Positions 40,101-53,439 of a stretch of 64,000 nt of DNA are shown here, piece after piece. Each line of letters begins with the position of its first letter. Position 1 is the first letter of the stretch. The notes beneath the pieces are model-generated. The model did no database searches and was not told the DNA's origin. It was given only the letters and a program-made list of their open reading frames with translations. The translations under genes and the position numbers were made by a program. The stretch lies in contig CM037833.1 in assembly GCA_021234535.1 (NCBI GenBank), forward strand, positions 18,854,433 through 18,918,432. The letters are read 5' to 3'. Origin of the DNA: Stichopus chloronotus. Taxonomy: Eukaryota; Echinodermata; Holothuroidea; Aspidochirotida; Stichopodidae.

Positions 40101-40379
40101 CGGCTATGTTTATACTTTCAAATTTGATATTTATATCATGAGTGAGTTCCTCTGTACCTGATCGATAAAGGCTTGATGACGGCATCATCACCGCGGCGTC
40201 TAGTAGGTCATGCCGGATTTGTATGATGCCACCCTTTTTGGGATCTCACAATTAAAGAGAGCTTTCGTTGAATCATTTCTATACGTATCTTTAAATAATA
40301 GTTAGATCCGCGGAGTGATAACTGCTCAGTGGATCATACGTATTCATGAGAAAGTTACATTCAAACGTCTTCTGCATTA

Positions 40380-40734
40380 CACTCACAAAACGTAACGGTA
40401 GAATAAGAACTCCATAACTTTTAGGTAAAATTTTACACACAGTTAATGTAAGTCGTACATTGTGTATTTAACAATTTTACTAAAATGTAGTAAAATTTAC
40501 CAAAATTATGTAAAATTAACATATAATGTTAACATTAATTATCTGTAAAATTTATGGAGTTCTTATTTTACATAATTTAGGTAAACAGTATACGTAAATT
40601 CTACGTAATTTTGGTAAATTTTACTACATTTTAGTAAAATTGTTACATAGACAATGTAAGACTTACTTTAACTGTGTGTAAAATTTTACCTAAAAGTTAT
40701 GGAGTTCTTATTTTACCGTTACGTTTTGTGAGTG
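40380..40734. mobile_element. Palindromic MITE flanked by TA
   Basis: A 355-bp unit, almost all of it an inverted repeat. Arms 40380-40526 and 40588-40734 (about 147 bases each) match with only a handful of mismatches, separated by a loop of about 61 bases. The ends are CACTCACAAAACGTAACGGT and its complement. TA dinucleotides directly flank both ends (40378-40379, 40735-40736), as expected for Tc1/mariner-type insertion. The loop repeats the 'ggagttcttattttac' motif of the arms. No coding capacity. A transcript would fold into a very long hairpin. Confidence 0.9.
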
Positions 40735-40736
40735 TA

Positions 40737-43182
40737 GGGCCAATGTACCGTGTCCCGATGTTGCACACCTGCGCGTTACATCCTGTAGGAACTTATCTCC
40801 ACAAAACGTAACCAGATTTCTCACTGACCGATGTAATAAATGTCTCTATCATGAAAAAAAATGTATCGTCATTACTCATTAATTCGTTATTCATTATACA
40901 GATACATGCAACACTTTCAAAACAGTAAAAACCGCATAGTCAAAAATCATGCCAATCACAATTTAAATTCAGCATAGTTTAACTTCGTGCTGAAGCTGAA
41001 TTTTCATCAGCCAACCGATTTGGACTGTTTCATGGAAATTTTTTTCTTTTGCGGTAGTGACGTAATCCCGATTTGCGAAAAGCATGGAATCTATATAGTT
41101 AAGATGTAATGTTTGTCAAAATAAAATCACTTTGTGATATCGCTTTCATAACTCTCCTCTGTCCATAAATGTTATCTCTTGATGTGGGAAACGTAACCAC
41201 AATGTCGAAATGCAATAACAAAAACCTAAATGAAGAACGTTAAGGCACTTTATAGCATGTTGAAGCATGTAGTAGTAACGTTTCCAAATGGCGGTAAAAC
41301 TTTTGTTTGTGTGTATGTTTGCTATTTTTTTTTCTTTCGTATTTTCTATACTTCACTCTGTTTCCTTACAAGTTCATCCTCGCTATTACATCTCATCAAA
41401 TTTAAAACACATTCGTCTTCACATAATGCATGAGGGAATCGTCCTCTCCTACTTGGTACGTGTATGATTACCCAAATGAATGGCCCTTGAGGTATCAGTG
41501 ATTGCAGCAGTTTGCAAGCAGTTTGCAAGCTGGTGAATAATACCGATCGCCGGAGGGAATACGCTCCTCGACGTTTAACTTATTACAAAACAGCAAATTA
41601 AAGGGAAAGCTTAGGAAAAGCCCTGGTGAGTCTTGGTAATTAGCAGCCCCTCGAATAGGTAGTTACAAGGAAGTTCTTCTTATTGTTGTTGTTGTTGTTT
41701 TTTTTTTACCTTCATCTTCCTTTGGGTAGGATATATTCAGCAAATTTAATACTATGTTGTTTCATCTTTCATATGATTTTATTAATGGCATTTGAAATTT
41801 CCCCCACTAACCGACACAGTAACCACAAAGCGAACCTAGAGTTTTCGTCAGTTACCGTTTGGGACGTAAGTACCACTTAGAGTAGCTGAAGAAAGTTTTT
41901 AGATTTATCCTATCAAATAAAATACCTTAATCTTTAAAACATCCGTTGCTAATGTCATTGACCGTTTCTAGAAAATTGTGAAAAATGAACTTACTATGTG
42001 GGTATGAAACATTTTGAATGAAAGTCAGTGACTATTTGCCGTAAAAACCAGTGGTTTACAGCGTACGATCATATTGATATTGAGCTTTTAAGCTCATACC
42101 ACGTGATCGCAGGATTTTGTAAGTTTTGGCCAACGAACAGAATTATTTAAGCTAAGACTATGTATCTCCATCGTAAATATGCCCACTGCCTTGTAACAGG
42201 TTGAAAGAATGAACTACGTTTAAAATTACACTGCTTGACATGTGAACAAGGTGCAGACATGATGCAATACATATTTTGTTATCTTAACCAGGTAATTTGA
42301 ATGTTGCCTGAACTGTGTTCTATGTAAATGGCATATAGGATAATAAGGAAGATGCTACTCTATAAACAGCATCCCCCTGAAGTAATGAGTATTTTGGATG
42401 TCGCTGTAACCTGGGCAATGAGTATTGTGCATAAATGGATTATAATTGAGTTAGATCAATTCTTCAGGGTGGAAAGGGTATAGAATTGCATGTCGAATAC
42501 GACAGATAATAAGTAAAAGCTAATGTACTAATATGGCAAAGGAGCGTCTAATTAGTATCCATCGTTAATTAAGAGACATAAATGCGTTTCATTATTTTAT
42601 TCAGCAATGGAACATGTTATTTACAAAAAACACCGCCATCGACATTATTGTTTCGATCTCTCGCGATAGTCGCACGGAATAAATCATTGCCCCCTCATTG
42701 CCCCTTTCATTTCAAGGTTGTGTGACATGCATTTAGAAAAGAGCAACAATCTCTCGGCAAAGGTACGTGGGACACCAAGTTCCCTTCTCCCCCAACTCAA
42801 TTTAGGATATTTTTGGGGTGGGACAACATCGATCTAGGAGGAAGGGGATCGTGGAAGATGGACGAATCTACTTCAATATTGCTAACTTTTGCTAAATTTG
42901 TGTACACGTGTCCCATTCTTTTTGTCGACTGAGGAGGATTGTAGCTTCACTCAGGAGTTGAAATCTTAAGTAAAATTCGGAGTGAAAATCTGCTGAATTT
43001 TTTTTTTTTATATCTACTAACTTTTTTTTTAAACAGGACTTTGTAAAGTTTGATATATGCTAAACAGATAACGTGAGGTGTTGCACATGATCAGTATTTC
43101 TTTTGATAATCCAGTAAGTATTGCCTCTTAATTACTTAATTACGAAGTTTCACATGGCCGCTGATATCGATATTTTGGAAGG
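40737..43182. other. Unassigned non-coding DNA
   Basis: No gene recognised. Short frames at 41230-41433 and 41683-41880 have T-rich, hydrophobic but domain-free translations. Confidence 0.4.
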
Positions 43183-43465
43183 AGAAATACGTACTTCCAA
43201 AATAAAACTCTCTGGGTATATAAAAGTCTCAAATGTGACTGAAATAAAGGTTAAAGAAACAGAAGGATTAGCATAGGAGATATTGTAGAAGTTAATCTCT
43301 TCACGTTCCAAATTTACATACTTAGCCAATGTTTATTCATGATGCAGCCGAGAGACACTTTTTTGCCTGTAGAATTGTCAACCATTGGTGGATTTTGATG
43401 GAATTTGTGATTAATTTTAACTTTTTTAATAAATAATGCACCCACTTCTTTAAAATGTCATTTGC
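43183..43465 (+). repeat. Dispersed repeat family B, copy 1
   Basis: Aligns over about 285 bases with 63145-63430. Shared blocks in the same order are 'cttccaaaayaaaac', 'gaaataaaggtt', 'aatgtttattcatgaygc', 'ttgcctgtaraattgtca', 'gacggaatttgt'-like text and 'aaaatgtcatttkca'. The copies have diverged, suggesting an old element. Confidence 0.7.
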
Positions 43466-43960
43466 ACGTTACACAACCGTTAATAACATCTACTTGGTCA
43501 CGCAATGGACATGCCGAGGTTCCCAAAATGGAGCTCAAGAGGCCAACTGCCAACCCAGCACAATGAGAAAAAAAAAAATCCGTACTCTCTCCACGTTCAG
43601 ATGACGACGATTAGTAAAGTATTTTAAGATACTCATTCTATTTTTTTTTCTCCAATTCTAAACTTTCCGCGTTTCCCCTTTTACTCCCCATCTCATCAAT
43701 AAATCCTGGCAACCTCAGTGGGCTCGCTTAGTCTGATAAAAAGTACCAAGTGTTTTGTAAATTACATCAAAGTGATTCTCCCAAAAGTACATCAGTGTAT
43801 CTTATTTCAAAGCGATTTTCATATAGAGCCACCGGTAAAGAAATATGGTTGGAATTTATTCCGATCACATGTTCTTGGATTTCGTTAACTCCGTCCTTAC
43901 CCCGGTGCTGCTGGGAATACTTCAATACAAGTTAAGAAGGATCAATGTTGATGATCTTTA

Positions 43961-44525
43961 TTAAAAGGATAGTCCAGCCAAAACTTTAGCTTTGATATGT
44001 TCAAGAGTAAGTAAATCTGACCCTTATAGCAAAACTTCCGTTCAGTTCCAATGCATGGTTCTCACGATTTTATCAGTTTAAGTTACCCCCTTTGCTACCA
44101 ACTGGGAACTTGAAGCAAACAGGAGTGACATCATCTCTTCACATTGCTAAAGAGTCTTTTGTTTTCTTCATTTTTAAATTTACTAATTTGACCTTGAAAT
44201 CAGTAGGTGGTCAGCCTACATAGTGGTTACGTGAAGGTCACAAAACTCTTATACCCCTCCTACATTCACATTACGATATCCCAATATATTGAAGTATTAA
44301 ATTTGGTGTATATTTTATAGAAATCATAAAATACTTTATGAATGTGGGGAGATGACAACACTCCTGCTTGCTTCAAGTTAATTGTCAGTAACAAATGTGG
44401 CAACTTCAACTGCTCATATCTCGGGAACCACACATGGGAATTGAATGGAAGTTTCACTAAAATGGTCACATTTACTTACTCTTCAACATATCAACGCTAT
44501 ATTTGTGGCTAGACCATCCTTTTAA
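43961..44525. mobile_element. MITE with about 190-bp inverted arms, flanked by TTAA
   Basis: A 565-bp unit with TTAA at both edges (43961-43964 and 44522-44525) and ends AAGGATAGTCCAGCC / AAGGATGGTCTAGCC (read inward from each side). The arms stay alignable for about 190 bases ('gttgatatgttgaagagtaagtaaat', 'aacttgaagcaarcaggagtg'). Size and layout match the 19697-20263 element, but the terminal sequence differs. A short inner motif (GAGATAT...GTTGAA) is common to both. Non-coding. The TTAA duplication suggests piggyBac or Kolobok mobilisation. Confidence 0.82.
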
Positions 44526-45107
44526 GGGAGAACCCCGCAACAAATCACATGTTTTGCACTTCCATCCCCAAACTGGGCTAAAAAAGAGGCCCACGTTACC
44601 GCATATCTGACTTTAACTTAGTAAATATTTCGAGTTTATTCGGCGGTCGAATATTTATAGTTACTTCAAACTTTTAAAGAGCTTTCCATCATTCCTTAAT
44701 TTAGTCAAAAAAGAAATTAGGAAACAAAAAGAGTATTTAGTTGATTTATTGGAATTTTTTTATAACTTCACAGTGATTGAGGGAGCACGTAAAAGTAAGT
44801 GATGAAAAAAAAAATCACTCGAACTTTATGTCTCGGTTTTTTAGTTTGTATTTTAATTGCAACAGTTTAGAGGATTTGGGAAACTCGTTTGGAAGGGATA
44901 AATTCTGCGGCCACGTGATTTCGTATGTCGATAAAATAACGACGAGACGTGTACCATACGATGAAGTTGATGACGTTCGAGCCTTTGCACTTCTTTGAAC
45001 ATGCCAATGGGAAGTGCACACTAGTAGTTGGCCGAAACAACTGATCGCTGACGACGTAATGAGGCGATCATGTTGTTTTCGTTCATTCCTAGATAAACGA
45101 TTTCGTA

Positions 45108-45340
45108 CACTCAGAAAACGTAACGGTAAAATAAGAACTCCATAGCTTTTAGGTAAAATTTTACACTCAGTTAATGTAAGTCTTACATTGTGTGTATATA
45201 ACAATTTTACTAAAATGTAGTAAAATTTACCAAAATTATGTAGAATTTACATATACTGTTTACATTAATTATCTGTAAAATTAATGGAGTTCTTGTTTTA
45301 CATAATTTAGGTAAACAGTATATGTAAATTCTTCATAACT
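45108..45340 (+). mobile_element. 3'-truncated copy of the palindromic TA-flanked MITE
   Basis: Starts CACTCAGAAAACGTAACGGT after TA (45106-45107) and follows the 40380 element closely through its left arm, loop and the start of the right arm ('ggtaaacagtatatgtaaat'). It then breaks off into a TA microsatellite (45351-45395). Most of the right arm is missing. Confidence 0.85.
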
Positions 45341-45363
45341 TTCATATATTTTAATATACATAT

Positions 45364-45394
<31 letters not shown>

Positions 45395-48300
45395 GTTATA
45401 TGCATTGGGACTTGCAAAAGAAAATGGACACGTGTGGACCATTAGCCGTCGTTTTACATTCTCAATTGCCGCTAAGGGCTATAAACAAAACTGATTTACG
45501 ACCCAACTTCTACGAAGCAGAAATAAAGTGACACCGCGAAGAAAGAGAGAATTTTGACGAGGAGAGAGGCTCTGGCGAGTATTTTGACACATTTACTATC
45601 TCGATAATGACTTTACACTAGATTGAGAGAGGTTCGGTGGAGAATATGAAAGTGTTCACTTTATGAAGATCATGGGTTAACGTATTTGATGTACGGTTTG
45701 ACGAAGTTTAAAATGATAAGAACTTTACAAACGTGACCGTCGGAGAACGTAAATCCATACCTCTGGGGGAAATGTCATAAAATTGAGTCGACGTTGAAGG
45801 GAATTTAGTCGTGAAGATAAATAAATCAAATTCAGAAGGCTTCAAATAGGTCTGGAGATAAAAGATTAATGTGTTCAAAGATAGGCAAATTCTTGCCTGA
45901 GTAGACGTACCTTTTTTTTTTCCTTTTTCTGTCGAGAGGAAGGGTCTTTTGATGAGAAGGGAAAACGACACGTTAATACTTTACCAGCAACTTAGTTTTA
46001 TGGTCACATCTAAAAGTCATAGCGTCAACATATATACATAGATATTTATATATATATATATACATGTATACACATGTATGAATACATACATATATGCAGA
46101 GAAATGGATTTACGTTTTCACTTTTTCTCACTTTTTAACATGAAACATACCATCCCATCATCTTCATCAGATGAACATTTTCATTTACCGTGCTTCAATG
46201 CTTTTCAGAGATCAGAAGTGATGCCATCGTAATGGAACTTGGTCGTCATATTTATGTATAAATAAATATAATACAACTACGCAAATATAATAGTGCGCAA
46301 TCTTTGTTCGTTCTTTGATCAACGTGACAGAAAAAAAGAACGTTGTGAAAGGAGAACTCATTAAATGTTTCGTGCAAACTTCACGTTGAAGCCCATGTGG
46401 ACATCCATCCAGGGGAAACCGATCTAGTATTTGAGAATTTGAACAAGAGGAATTTCGAATTGAATTATTACCCAACTGTAAGTTGAAGACAACGTTCAAA
46501 ATTGTCTGCGTGTATTTGTGTGTGCGTGTGGCTGTGGGACTATTTCATTCTTTTTCTTCTCCTTTGGTCACGGTGGAATGCTCGGCCGGTAATACCTGAA
46601 ATCTGTCTTCGTTAATTCATAGTCAGAAATGTAGTCAAGCTGCTTATTTTTGGGTCACTCTCTGTGCGGACTTCAAATTGCAGGAATATGTAAAATTTAT
46701 CATGCAACTTTTTCTCTGTGGTGTCCTACCATGTATGTTCCTCTTATCTCCATGGTCAAATACAAGTGATAATACAGCGGATACAATCCTGTGGGGCTTC
46801 GGTGACAAGCGGTCAACTCGTCATTGCAACACTTTGATTACAACGAACGACATAGCAAGTAAAAGGAATTGTACTATGGGTCTTTGGCGGAAAAGGTCAT
46901 ATTGTCCCTGATTTGTTAAAATAGTCGACTGATCGAATCAACGTCACGTTTAATTTAATTCCAACAGCAGCAAAAACAAAAAGAAGAGCACCGAAATCAA
47001 TATCCCTAATAGCAGATTTGAATTTACTAACATATCATTGTAGTGAATTTAACACTGCACACATCTGCCGCCCACGAGGCTAAAGGTTAGGTAACCACCT
47101 CTAATGGAACAAGTTGGGATTGTGAACGCCAATGAGTCGACTACAATATGCAATGTTTGACCTTTGCTTCGAACACATGGACAAGTTTAACTTTCACTGC
47201 TTATTGAAAGAAATCTAATTTGCTCTACAAAATGATTAGGTTTTATCGTCCTCTGCTCGAGAATGAAAGATCAAAGTGTATACTAACCATCTCATGAAGA
47301 TAGAGAACGTCCCGGCTTTCTTGGATCACTCTTATCTTTAAGATGGTGTCACCTGTCAGTCACAGTTCAACGAAATTTAAATTTGGGATGACTGCCATCA
47401 GATGGTCATGTCAAATGACGAATCACGTGATCCGCCAAAACTTAGTGAAGGAACGGACTGACAGGCTCTACAGGTGAAAGGTGTAACTGGTAATTTTATG
47501 ACGTCATTCTTTACATGAGTTGGCGTTAGGGTTGCTGAACTAATTGCTGATTGACCAAAATTGTAACACTTGCCAACCTTAAATTTCTATAATCTTTGCC
47601 TTAAGCTCCCCACCCTGTCCCTTTAATATGCCAACGTCGCAATGACATGACTGTATCAGCTGTTTCAGTTTAATGATATTATTTTTCCCTTCAGTTAACA
47701 TTGACAAGATTGCTGCGGTCCTGTTAACAGTTTCTCTCCTGAGACCCTCATCATATAGACACTGTATGTTGACACAACTGTCGTTTTGAAAATATTCCTG
47801 TGTTCTGTCCAGAAAGTTTTCAACAGCTTCAAAATTTTTTTCTTCTTCTTCTTCTTTTTTTTTTTTTTGGAATTCTGGAAATTTGGGTGATCTTTTTTTT
47901 TCTTCCGGAACGCAACTTCTGTCGACGACGTTCTCCGTGATGGACGCTGATTGAATTGCCCTCCGCCTAACTCAATCCTAATTGCACAGAGTCTGTGGAC
48001 CGTAGGTGATTTGCATGTATATTGCATGCAATATTTACAAATGTAGTTACGTGATACTTTTGGTGAGAGTATTCTCAAAAGAGAAATCTGCTCTCAGAAT
48101 TAGACTCATCTCAAAACCTGACGGTCTCGGCACCATGTTTCGAGAGATCAGCGGTCACAAAATCGGCCTCCTCATTTGTTTTTACGCATATTGACCGAAA
48201 TGGCTTCCCTTTGGAGTTACATTTCAAGTCCCACGAGCACTTTGACAAAGCTTCATTCCGTGAACGTAAATAGGCCTATCACTTCTTTTTTGTTTCAGAT

Positions 48301-51300
48301 AAAGTTTTAAGTTGGTCGCTATTATTCGTACGGGGAGAGTCTAGTTTGAAGTACGTGCCTCCAAGATTTATGTCCCAAACGTTAATCTCAGCGTTGGAAA
48401 AATATTTTTTTGATTGGTGTTATTGCACACAGTAGATTAACTTGGAAATAACAACGCACTATAACAAGAACTTTGATAATGATACCACAGTGATAACACG
48501 TCAGTGAGTTGAATATTCCTCAAAGTCGAGAATAATACAGATGCATTTAAATTTCATCCTCTTGTTGCCGTGTTGGAGTCTCCCGTGGTCGTTTAAATAC
48601 CACCCACATTAATCATCACTCAAACTTCCACATGCACCCCTTTCATCTTGTTCCCTGAAAATCCGTCCTACAGTCACACCGTTAATTTTGTATTGCGTAA
48701 CTAGTTCCTCCATCGTGTCCCTTATTCATTTGAGATTTCCAAAAAAAATCGTCGATTTGCATTGCATCCACGTGCAATAACAAATATTTAGAAAAGTGCT
48801 TTATATTACAATATTCTCTTTCTTCCTGTTTCATTAATCCTTGAGATGTTCTCTATTCTTGAGATGCTCTCTCTCGTCCAAACTTTTTGCAAGGTTTCAA
48901 GTCATATATCTATCTCCTTTCTCTCTAAGTTTAATGTTGATCATTCATATTTCTTTTTAATTTCTGATACGGCGGTATGTAGGTGATAGTTACCATCTTA
49001 GTCAGTGATTAGTGAATTTAATTACGACGTATTAATTGATGGGTCCCTCACAATATGCCACATAACTTCCCCAAAAAGTCAAATCACTGACGAACGATTT
49101 CTCTCTTCTTTTTTTTTTTTGGTCTTGTCTTTTGACTATTATTGGCTAAGCAATAAAACCACGTAGCCAGAATAATGATTCATCTGTATATATTAAATAC
49201 ACACTCTTAAAACCTCTTATTTGAGAAACAAGGGTAAAGAAAAGTCTATTTCCTTACCGCTGGCGCCCAAAACATCAACCATAGTGACAAACATTTAACA
49301 AATGACTCCAGAAAATCCTTATAATACGTACGCCTTCTTTTTAGAATCATTGCAGTCCCTTTCATAACCACAGAACGTTATTTTAACTGTGCCAATCCTA
49401 CCGAGCGTAACTTATTTATATATCTTTTCCCCCTATTTCGTATATTTCCTCTTATTTGCAAGTTGAAGATTACTAATTGAGGTTTTCTTTCGAGCCTTTT
49501 GCTTTGCTTACTTTATTTTGACGTTATGTAAAAGTAAATATCGGCTCCAAAATACCGCTTACAATAATCGAACGCGACTCAAAAGACAAGCAAATGTCGA
49601 GACTCACGGATCGGATTTATGGTTGTTGAAACAGTTCCCGCGCAGAAAAATTCATCAAGCGCATCGCACTTTGCGCATTTATCATCGAAGAGACCAGAGA
49701 ATGTTCAATTTCACAATGGAGCGAGTTCGAAACTTAAAATAAATATACCACAATACCACTCTTCCTGCAGATTTATTTCCTTTCCATCACTTTGTTTTAT
49801 TTATCTTTCTCACATTTTTTGTTGTTTTTTTCTTTCTCCTCTGTTCTGGTAATTTTCACATCAGTCGCCATTTTTTATTTGTACTTCTCACGTATCGTTC
49901 ACATTTTGTTTTTACTTCTTGCACTTCCGCAAGACGTTTTGGTCAGTTTTACAAAGACTTGAAAAATCCTCTTTTCACTACCCTCTAAAGTGTTTTTATA
50001 CTTTCGTCACGATTTTTTTTTTTTGGGGGGGGGTTAGGTTGTGAAATAAATATTTCGATGTTATAAAAAATGTCAGACTTATCTACTTTCCCGAAATGTC
50101 CTTTTTCTATTATTTTGGCTTGCCAATCATTCTGCCCGTGATGTTTACTCTAAGACGCAACCTAGGGGAATGAACAAATAAACTGTTGCAATTTATTTTT
50201 GTGATCTGAATAATTGTCACCTCTTGAGATATTGAATTATTAATCACGTTGAAATGGGTTTTCAACTATACTTAGCAGTAATATATATATATATATATTT
50301 ATGTATGTATATTTGCATAGGTATATGTATATACACAGAAAGGAAAAGCAAGTCTTTTGGAAAGTCTTTCGTCAAAGAAGGAAAGAAATATCAGCGCCAT
50401 ACTTCGCTCGAAAATGTAGGCCTAATAGATTAACATTTTACTTAAATAGTTCATTACCATACATATGAGACATTTCATAATGCAGATTAAAAAGACCCAT
50501 TTTTGAATCTCTTCATTTCCATCTATTTTCAACTATAAATTTCTTTCATTTTGTACACTTATATACGTCTCTTTCATCTTCACATGCAATTATTTCAATT
50601 GACTTAATCGGTTTTTTTTTCTCCCAAAGAACTTGATCTTAAGTGACATTTATACATTTTAATGCCACCGATTACTGCCCTTAATCCGTTTTTTTTTGTG
50701 ATTACTGCACTTATTCGTTCTTTATCGATCATGAAAATATATCACCACTCGCGTTTAAACTTAAAGTGGATTTGATGGGCTCCTTTTAAAATTAGGCTTC
50801 AGTTTTGGTCGTTCTGCATCTTGATATCCATTTTCATTTTCCACTTTCAAAATAAAATGTAAACGGAAAACGAAAATATGATAGTAATGACGGTGGATGA
50901 AAAAGCAGAGAGCAAAACACGCAACAACAACGTCAGATAACACTCTAGAAGTAGCTCATAAATTTAACGACGAAATAACTCAATCATAGTCAGGAAAGGG
51001 AAAAAATTAAACACAGAAAGACATTCAACGGACAAAATAAAAGTTAGCATTTTATACATATCGAGGCATGTTCAAATTGTTGGTTGTCAACCTAATGTTT
51101 CGTTTGAGACGAATTTGAACGAGAGACTAGGTAACCCTACTTCAACTGCCAAGTTCAATAAATGAATTCACTATAAACCTCCCATGGTAAGAGAAAGGGG
51201 TTATGCTCCCGCAAAAATGTAACGTGAACTAAACTGCCGTCATGTTTTCAGCGAACCTGGGAACCTGGGAAACTGGTTCGTCGATGTGGTAAATATCTGG

Positions 51301-51360
51301 ATTCCGACAATGTGAGACATGTAAGCATGGAGGATGTTGAACAGTTGGACTTAAATGACG
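45341..51360. other. Unassigned DNA with AT microsatellites
   Basis: TA/ATAC tracts occur at 45351-45395, 46028-46090 and 50281-50335. A pyrimidine and TTC run is at 47837-47868. No exon is confidently recognised apart from the small candidate at 46702-46911. Confidence 0.4.
46702..46911 (+). CDS. Possible small secreted peptide precursor (69 codons), hypothetical
   Basis: I do not recognise a family. From the ATG at 46702 the frame opens with a signal-peptide-like leader (MQLFLCGVLPCMFLLSPWS). The remaining ~50 residues contain Lys-Arg pairs at about residues 36-37 and 54-55 and an Arg-Lys-Arg near the end, with three cysteines spread between them. A leader followed by dibasic sites is the layout of neuropeptide or hormone precursors in animals. 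The A at -3 gives a reasonable start context. An acceptor-like 'cttcaaattgcag' ends at 46683, so this could alternatively be part of a spliced exon. At this length the pattern can arise by chance, so confidence is low. Confidence 0.2.
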   Translation: MQLFLCGVLPCMFLLSPWSNTSDNTADTILWGFGDKRSTRHCNTLITTNDIASKRNCTMGLWRKRSYCP

Positions 51361-51563
51361 ATGATGGGTGATAATGATGATGAAGATGTTGATGATGATG
51401 ATGATGATGATGATAATGATGACGATGACGAGGGTGATGATAATTAAAAACGATGGTGATGATCACAGTGATGACCATATTGATGTGATGACGATGGGTT
51501 TGATAATAATATCAATCATGAAGGTAGTGATTGGCATATCAATCACGATGGTAATGATAGGCG

Positions 51564-51640
<77 letters not shown>

Positions 51641-51900
51641 TGATGATGATGTGATGATGATGATGATGATTGTGATGGTGGAGGTGATTACGATGATAAT
51701 GATGGTGATGATGATGATTATGATTTTGATGGTGATGATGGTGATGACGATGACAATGATGATAGAGATGATTGTGATGATGGCGATGATGATTGTGGTG
51801 GTAATAATGATAATTTTAGTAATGTTGAAACCCTCCGTGTAGTTGATGATAATCATCGTCATGATTATTGTGATGAATGGTGAACGATGATGATAATGAT
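51361..51900. repeat. (GAT)n triplet-repeat tract
   Basis: About 540 bases of GAT/GAC/GGT-type triplets with a nearly pure (GAT)n core at 51567-51660. The poly-Met, poly-His and poly-Ile frames on both strands are repeat translations. Confidence 0.97.
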
Positions 51901-53439
51901 GATGGTGTCAAACGATAGTGATTGTATCCGAATGTTTGCATACGTGCTTTTTCGACTCAAGGCTGCACGGATGAAAAAGACCAATAAGTTCGATTTACAT
52001 TGCTTTCTCTTCATCCACCATCTTCCAGCCTATGTCTTTAACTCTCCGTCTCTCCCTCTCTTATACTACACGGTTTATTGACAAAGAAGGCTACAATATG
52101 CCGTAAAGCTTTCGCCGGAAAATTGAATTTTCAAAGCTCAAGGTTTTATTGTTTACAACCTTAAATCGAATCGATGAGAAGGATAGAGATAGTGGGGAAA
52201 AATAGAGAGAGGAAGGCGAAGATGAGGATGGTGCTGAGAAAGAAGTAAAGATGAGAACTGGGATAGAGGACAAAAGACCCTGAACGAAATTTGCCTATGA
52301 AAAAAGTAAAAAGTTCGTAGAAATTTTGTTTCTGTCAGATCACTGACGAAACACTATCGGTTTTGAATAGAAGAACGAAAGTAAGAGCAAAATGTACACT
52401 AGTTTGAGAACATGCATATAATTTGTTTTTGTGAGATAATTTTGAAAATGCACCCTCCCTCCCCCCCCCCCCAAAAAGGGGCTCAATCAAGAAAGAATGA
52501 GCATTACGGAACAGAATGGAATGATCGTCTGTCAACATATCTATGGAAGATCAACCAAAGAGGTCTCGTTAAATTAGTGAAAATGAGAATCTCGTTTCAA
52601 AGCTTCCGACGTTATTTTTTACCAAATTTTGAGCCGAAATAGTCTAAAGTGATTTAAGGTTAAGAGCTGACCTATTGTTAAACGATTGTTTGTTTTTTTT
52701 TTTTAAGTTACATCTACCCCTGCTAACTTTTCGCAGGTCAAAGTGGGCATTGAAAAAGGTTAGCGTCAGTTACATACCACTTATGTAACCAATGTTATGT
52801 AGTAGGAGTTTAGGGGTTTTTTTTTTACTGTGGCCTTCTGTATCCATTGATAGAAGTACAACTAACAGCAACGACAGAAGGATAAATCGATGTCAGTCAA
52901 TTGCAAAGACCAGCTCTTCTTATCAGTGTTTACTCTGGACGGGAGCTTAGAGTAGTAAGGAGGGCTTACGGTGTATAGCCCACTGATGTAACCAACGCCG
53001 ACGGACGGATGAGTCAATCATATTATCATACCTTCTTAAAACAAAATAGTCAAAGCAGCCTTCATTTGAATAATCCTTAGTCAACTTGATGTCTCGTAGA
53101 ACTAAATAAAGCTTGTTGTTTTGACTAATCTATTTTAAGAGTGAAGTAGAACAATTAGATTATAAAAAAAGATCAACATGTCTACCATAGAGGGGGCGCA
53201 TTATAATTAGTCATAGGATGTGATATTTCCAACCCACTGGTGTAACCAAGGTCACTTGGATAAATTCATGGGACACAGTAAACTGGCACGGTAATTTCTC
53301 TTTGAATTGTACTAAGCGACAATAGGCCAGATTCAAATGCATTGTGGCCAGAAGAGACAAAAACGAAATCAGATGCAATAGTGTAAACTTTAAAAGGGTT
53401 TTTTTTTTTTAAATAGTTTTGGCTTACAATTTCGCCATT
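51901..53439. other. Unassigned DNA with a thrice-repeated 'cccactgRtgtaacca' phrase
   Basis: The phrase occurs at about 52777-52792 (diverged), 52979-52994 and 53233-53248, which may mark a decayed tandem or dispersed repeat. A C11 run sits at 52461-52471. No gene is seen. Confidence 0.4.

Larger units (their letters stand above)
25011..40377. other. Unassigned intergenic or intronic DNA
   Basis: About 15 kb without a recognised gene. Simple sequence is frequent: pyrimidine tracts near 28880-28930, 33900-34075 and 36360-36410, an 'acctcataac' cluster at 25275-25345, and (GT)n at 39605-39622. Two frames with signal-peptide-like starts (minus strand from 32684, plus strand from 38717) are in the findings. 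Two CRE-like motifs lie close together at 32348-32367. Confidence 0.4.

Noticed and set aside
51368..51862. Long frames rich in Met, Ile or His on both strands
   Set aside because: They are translations of the (GAT)n tract; any frame through it is open.
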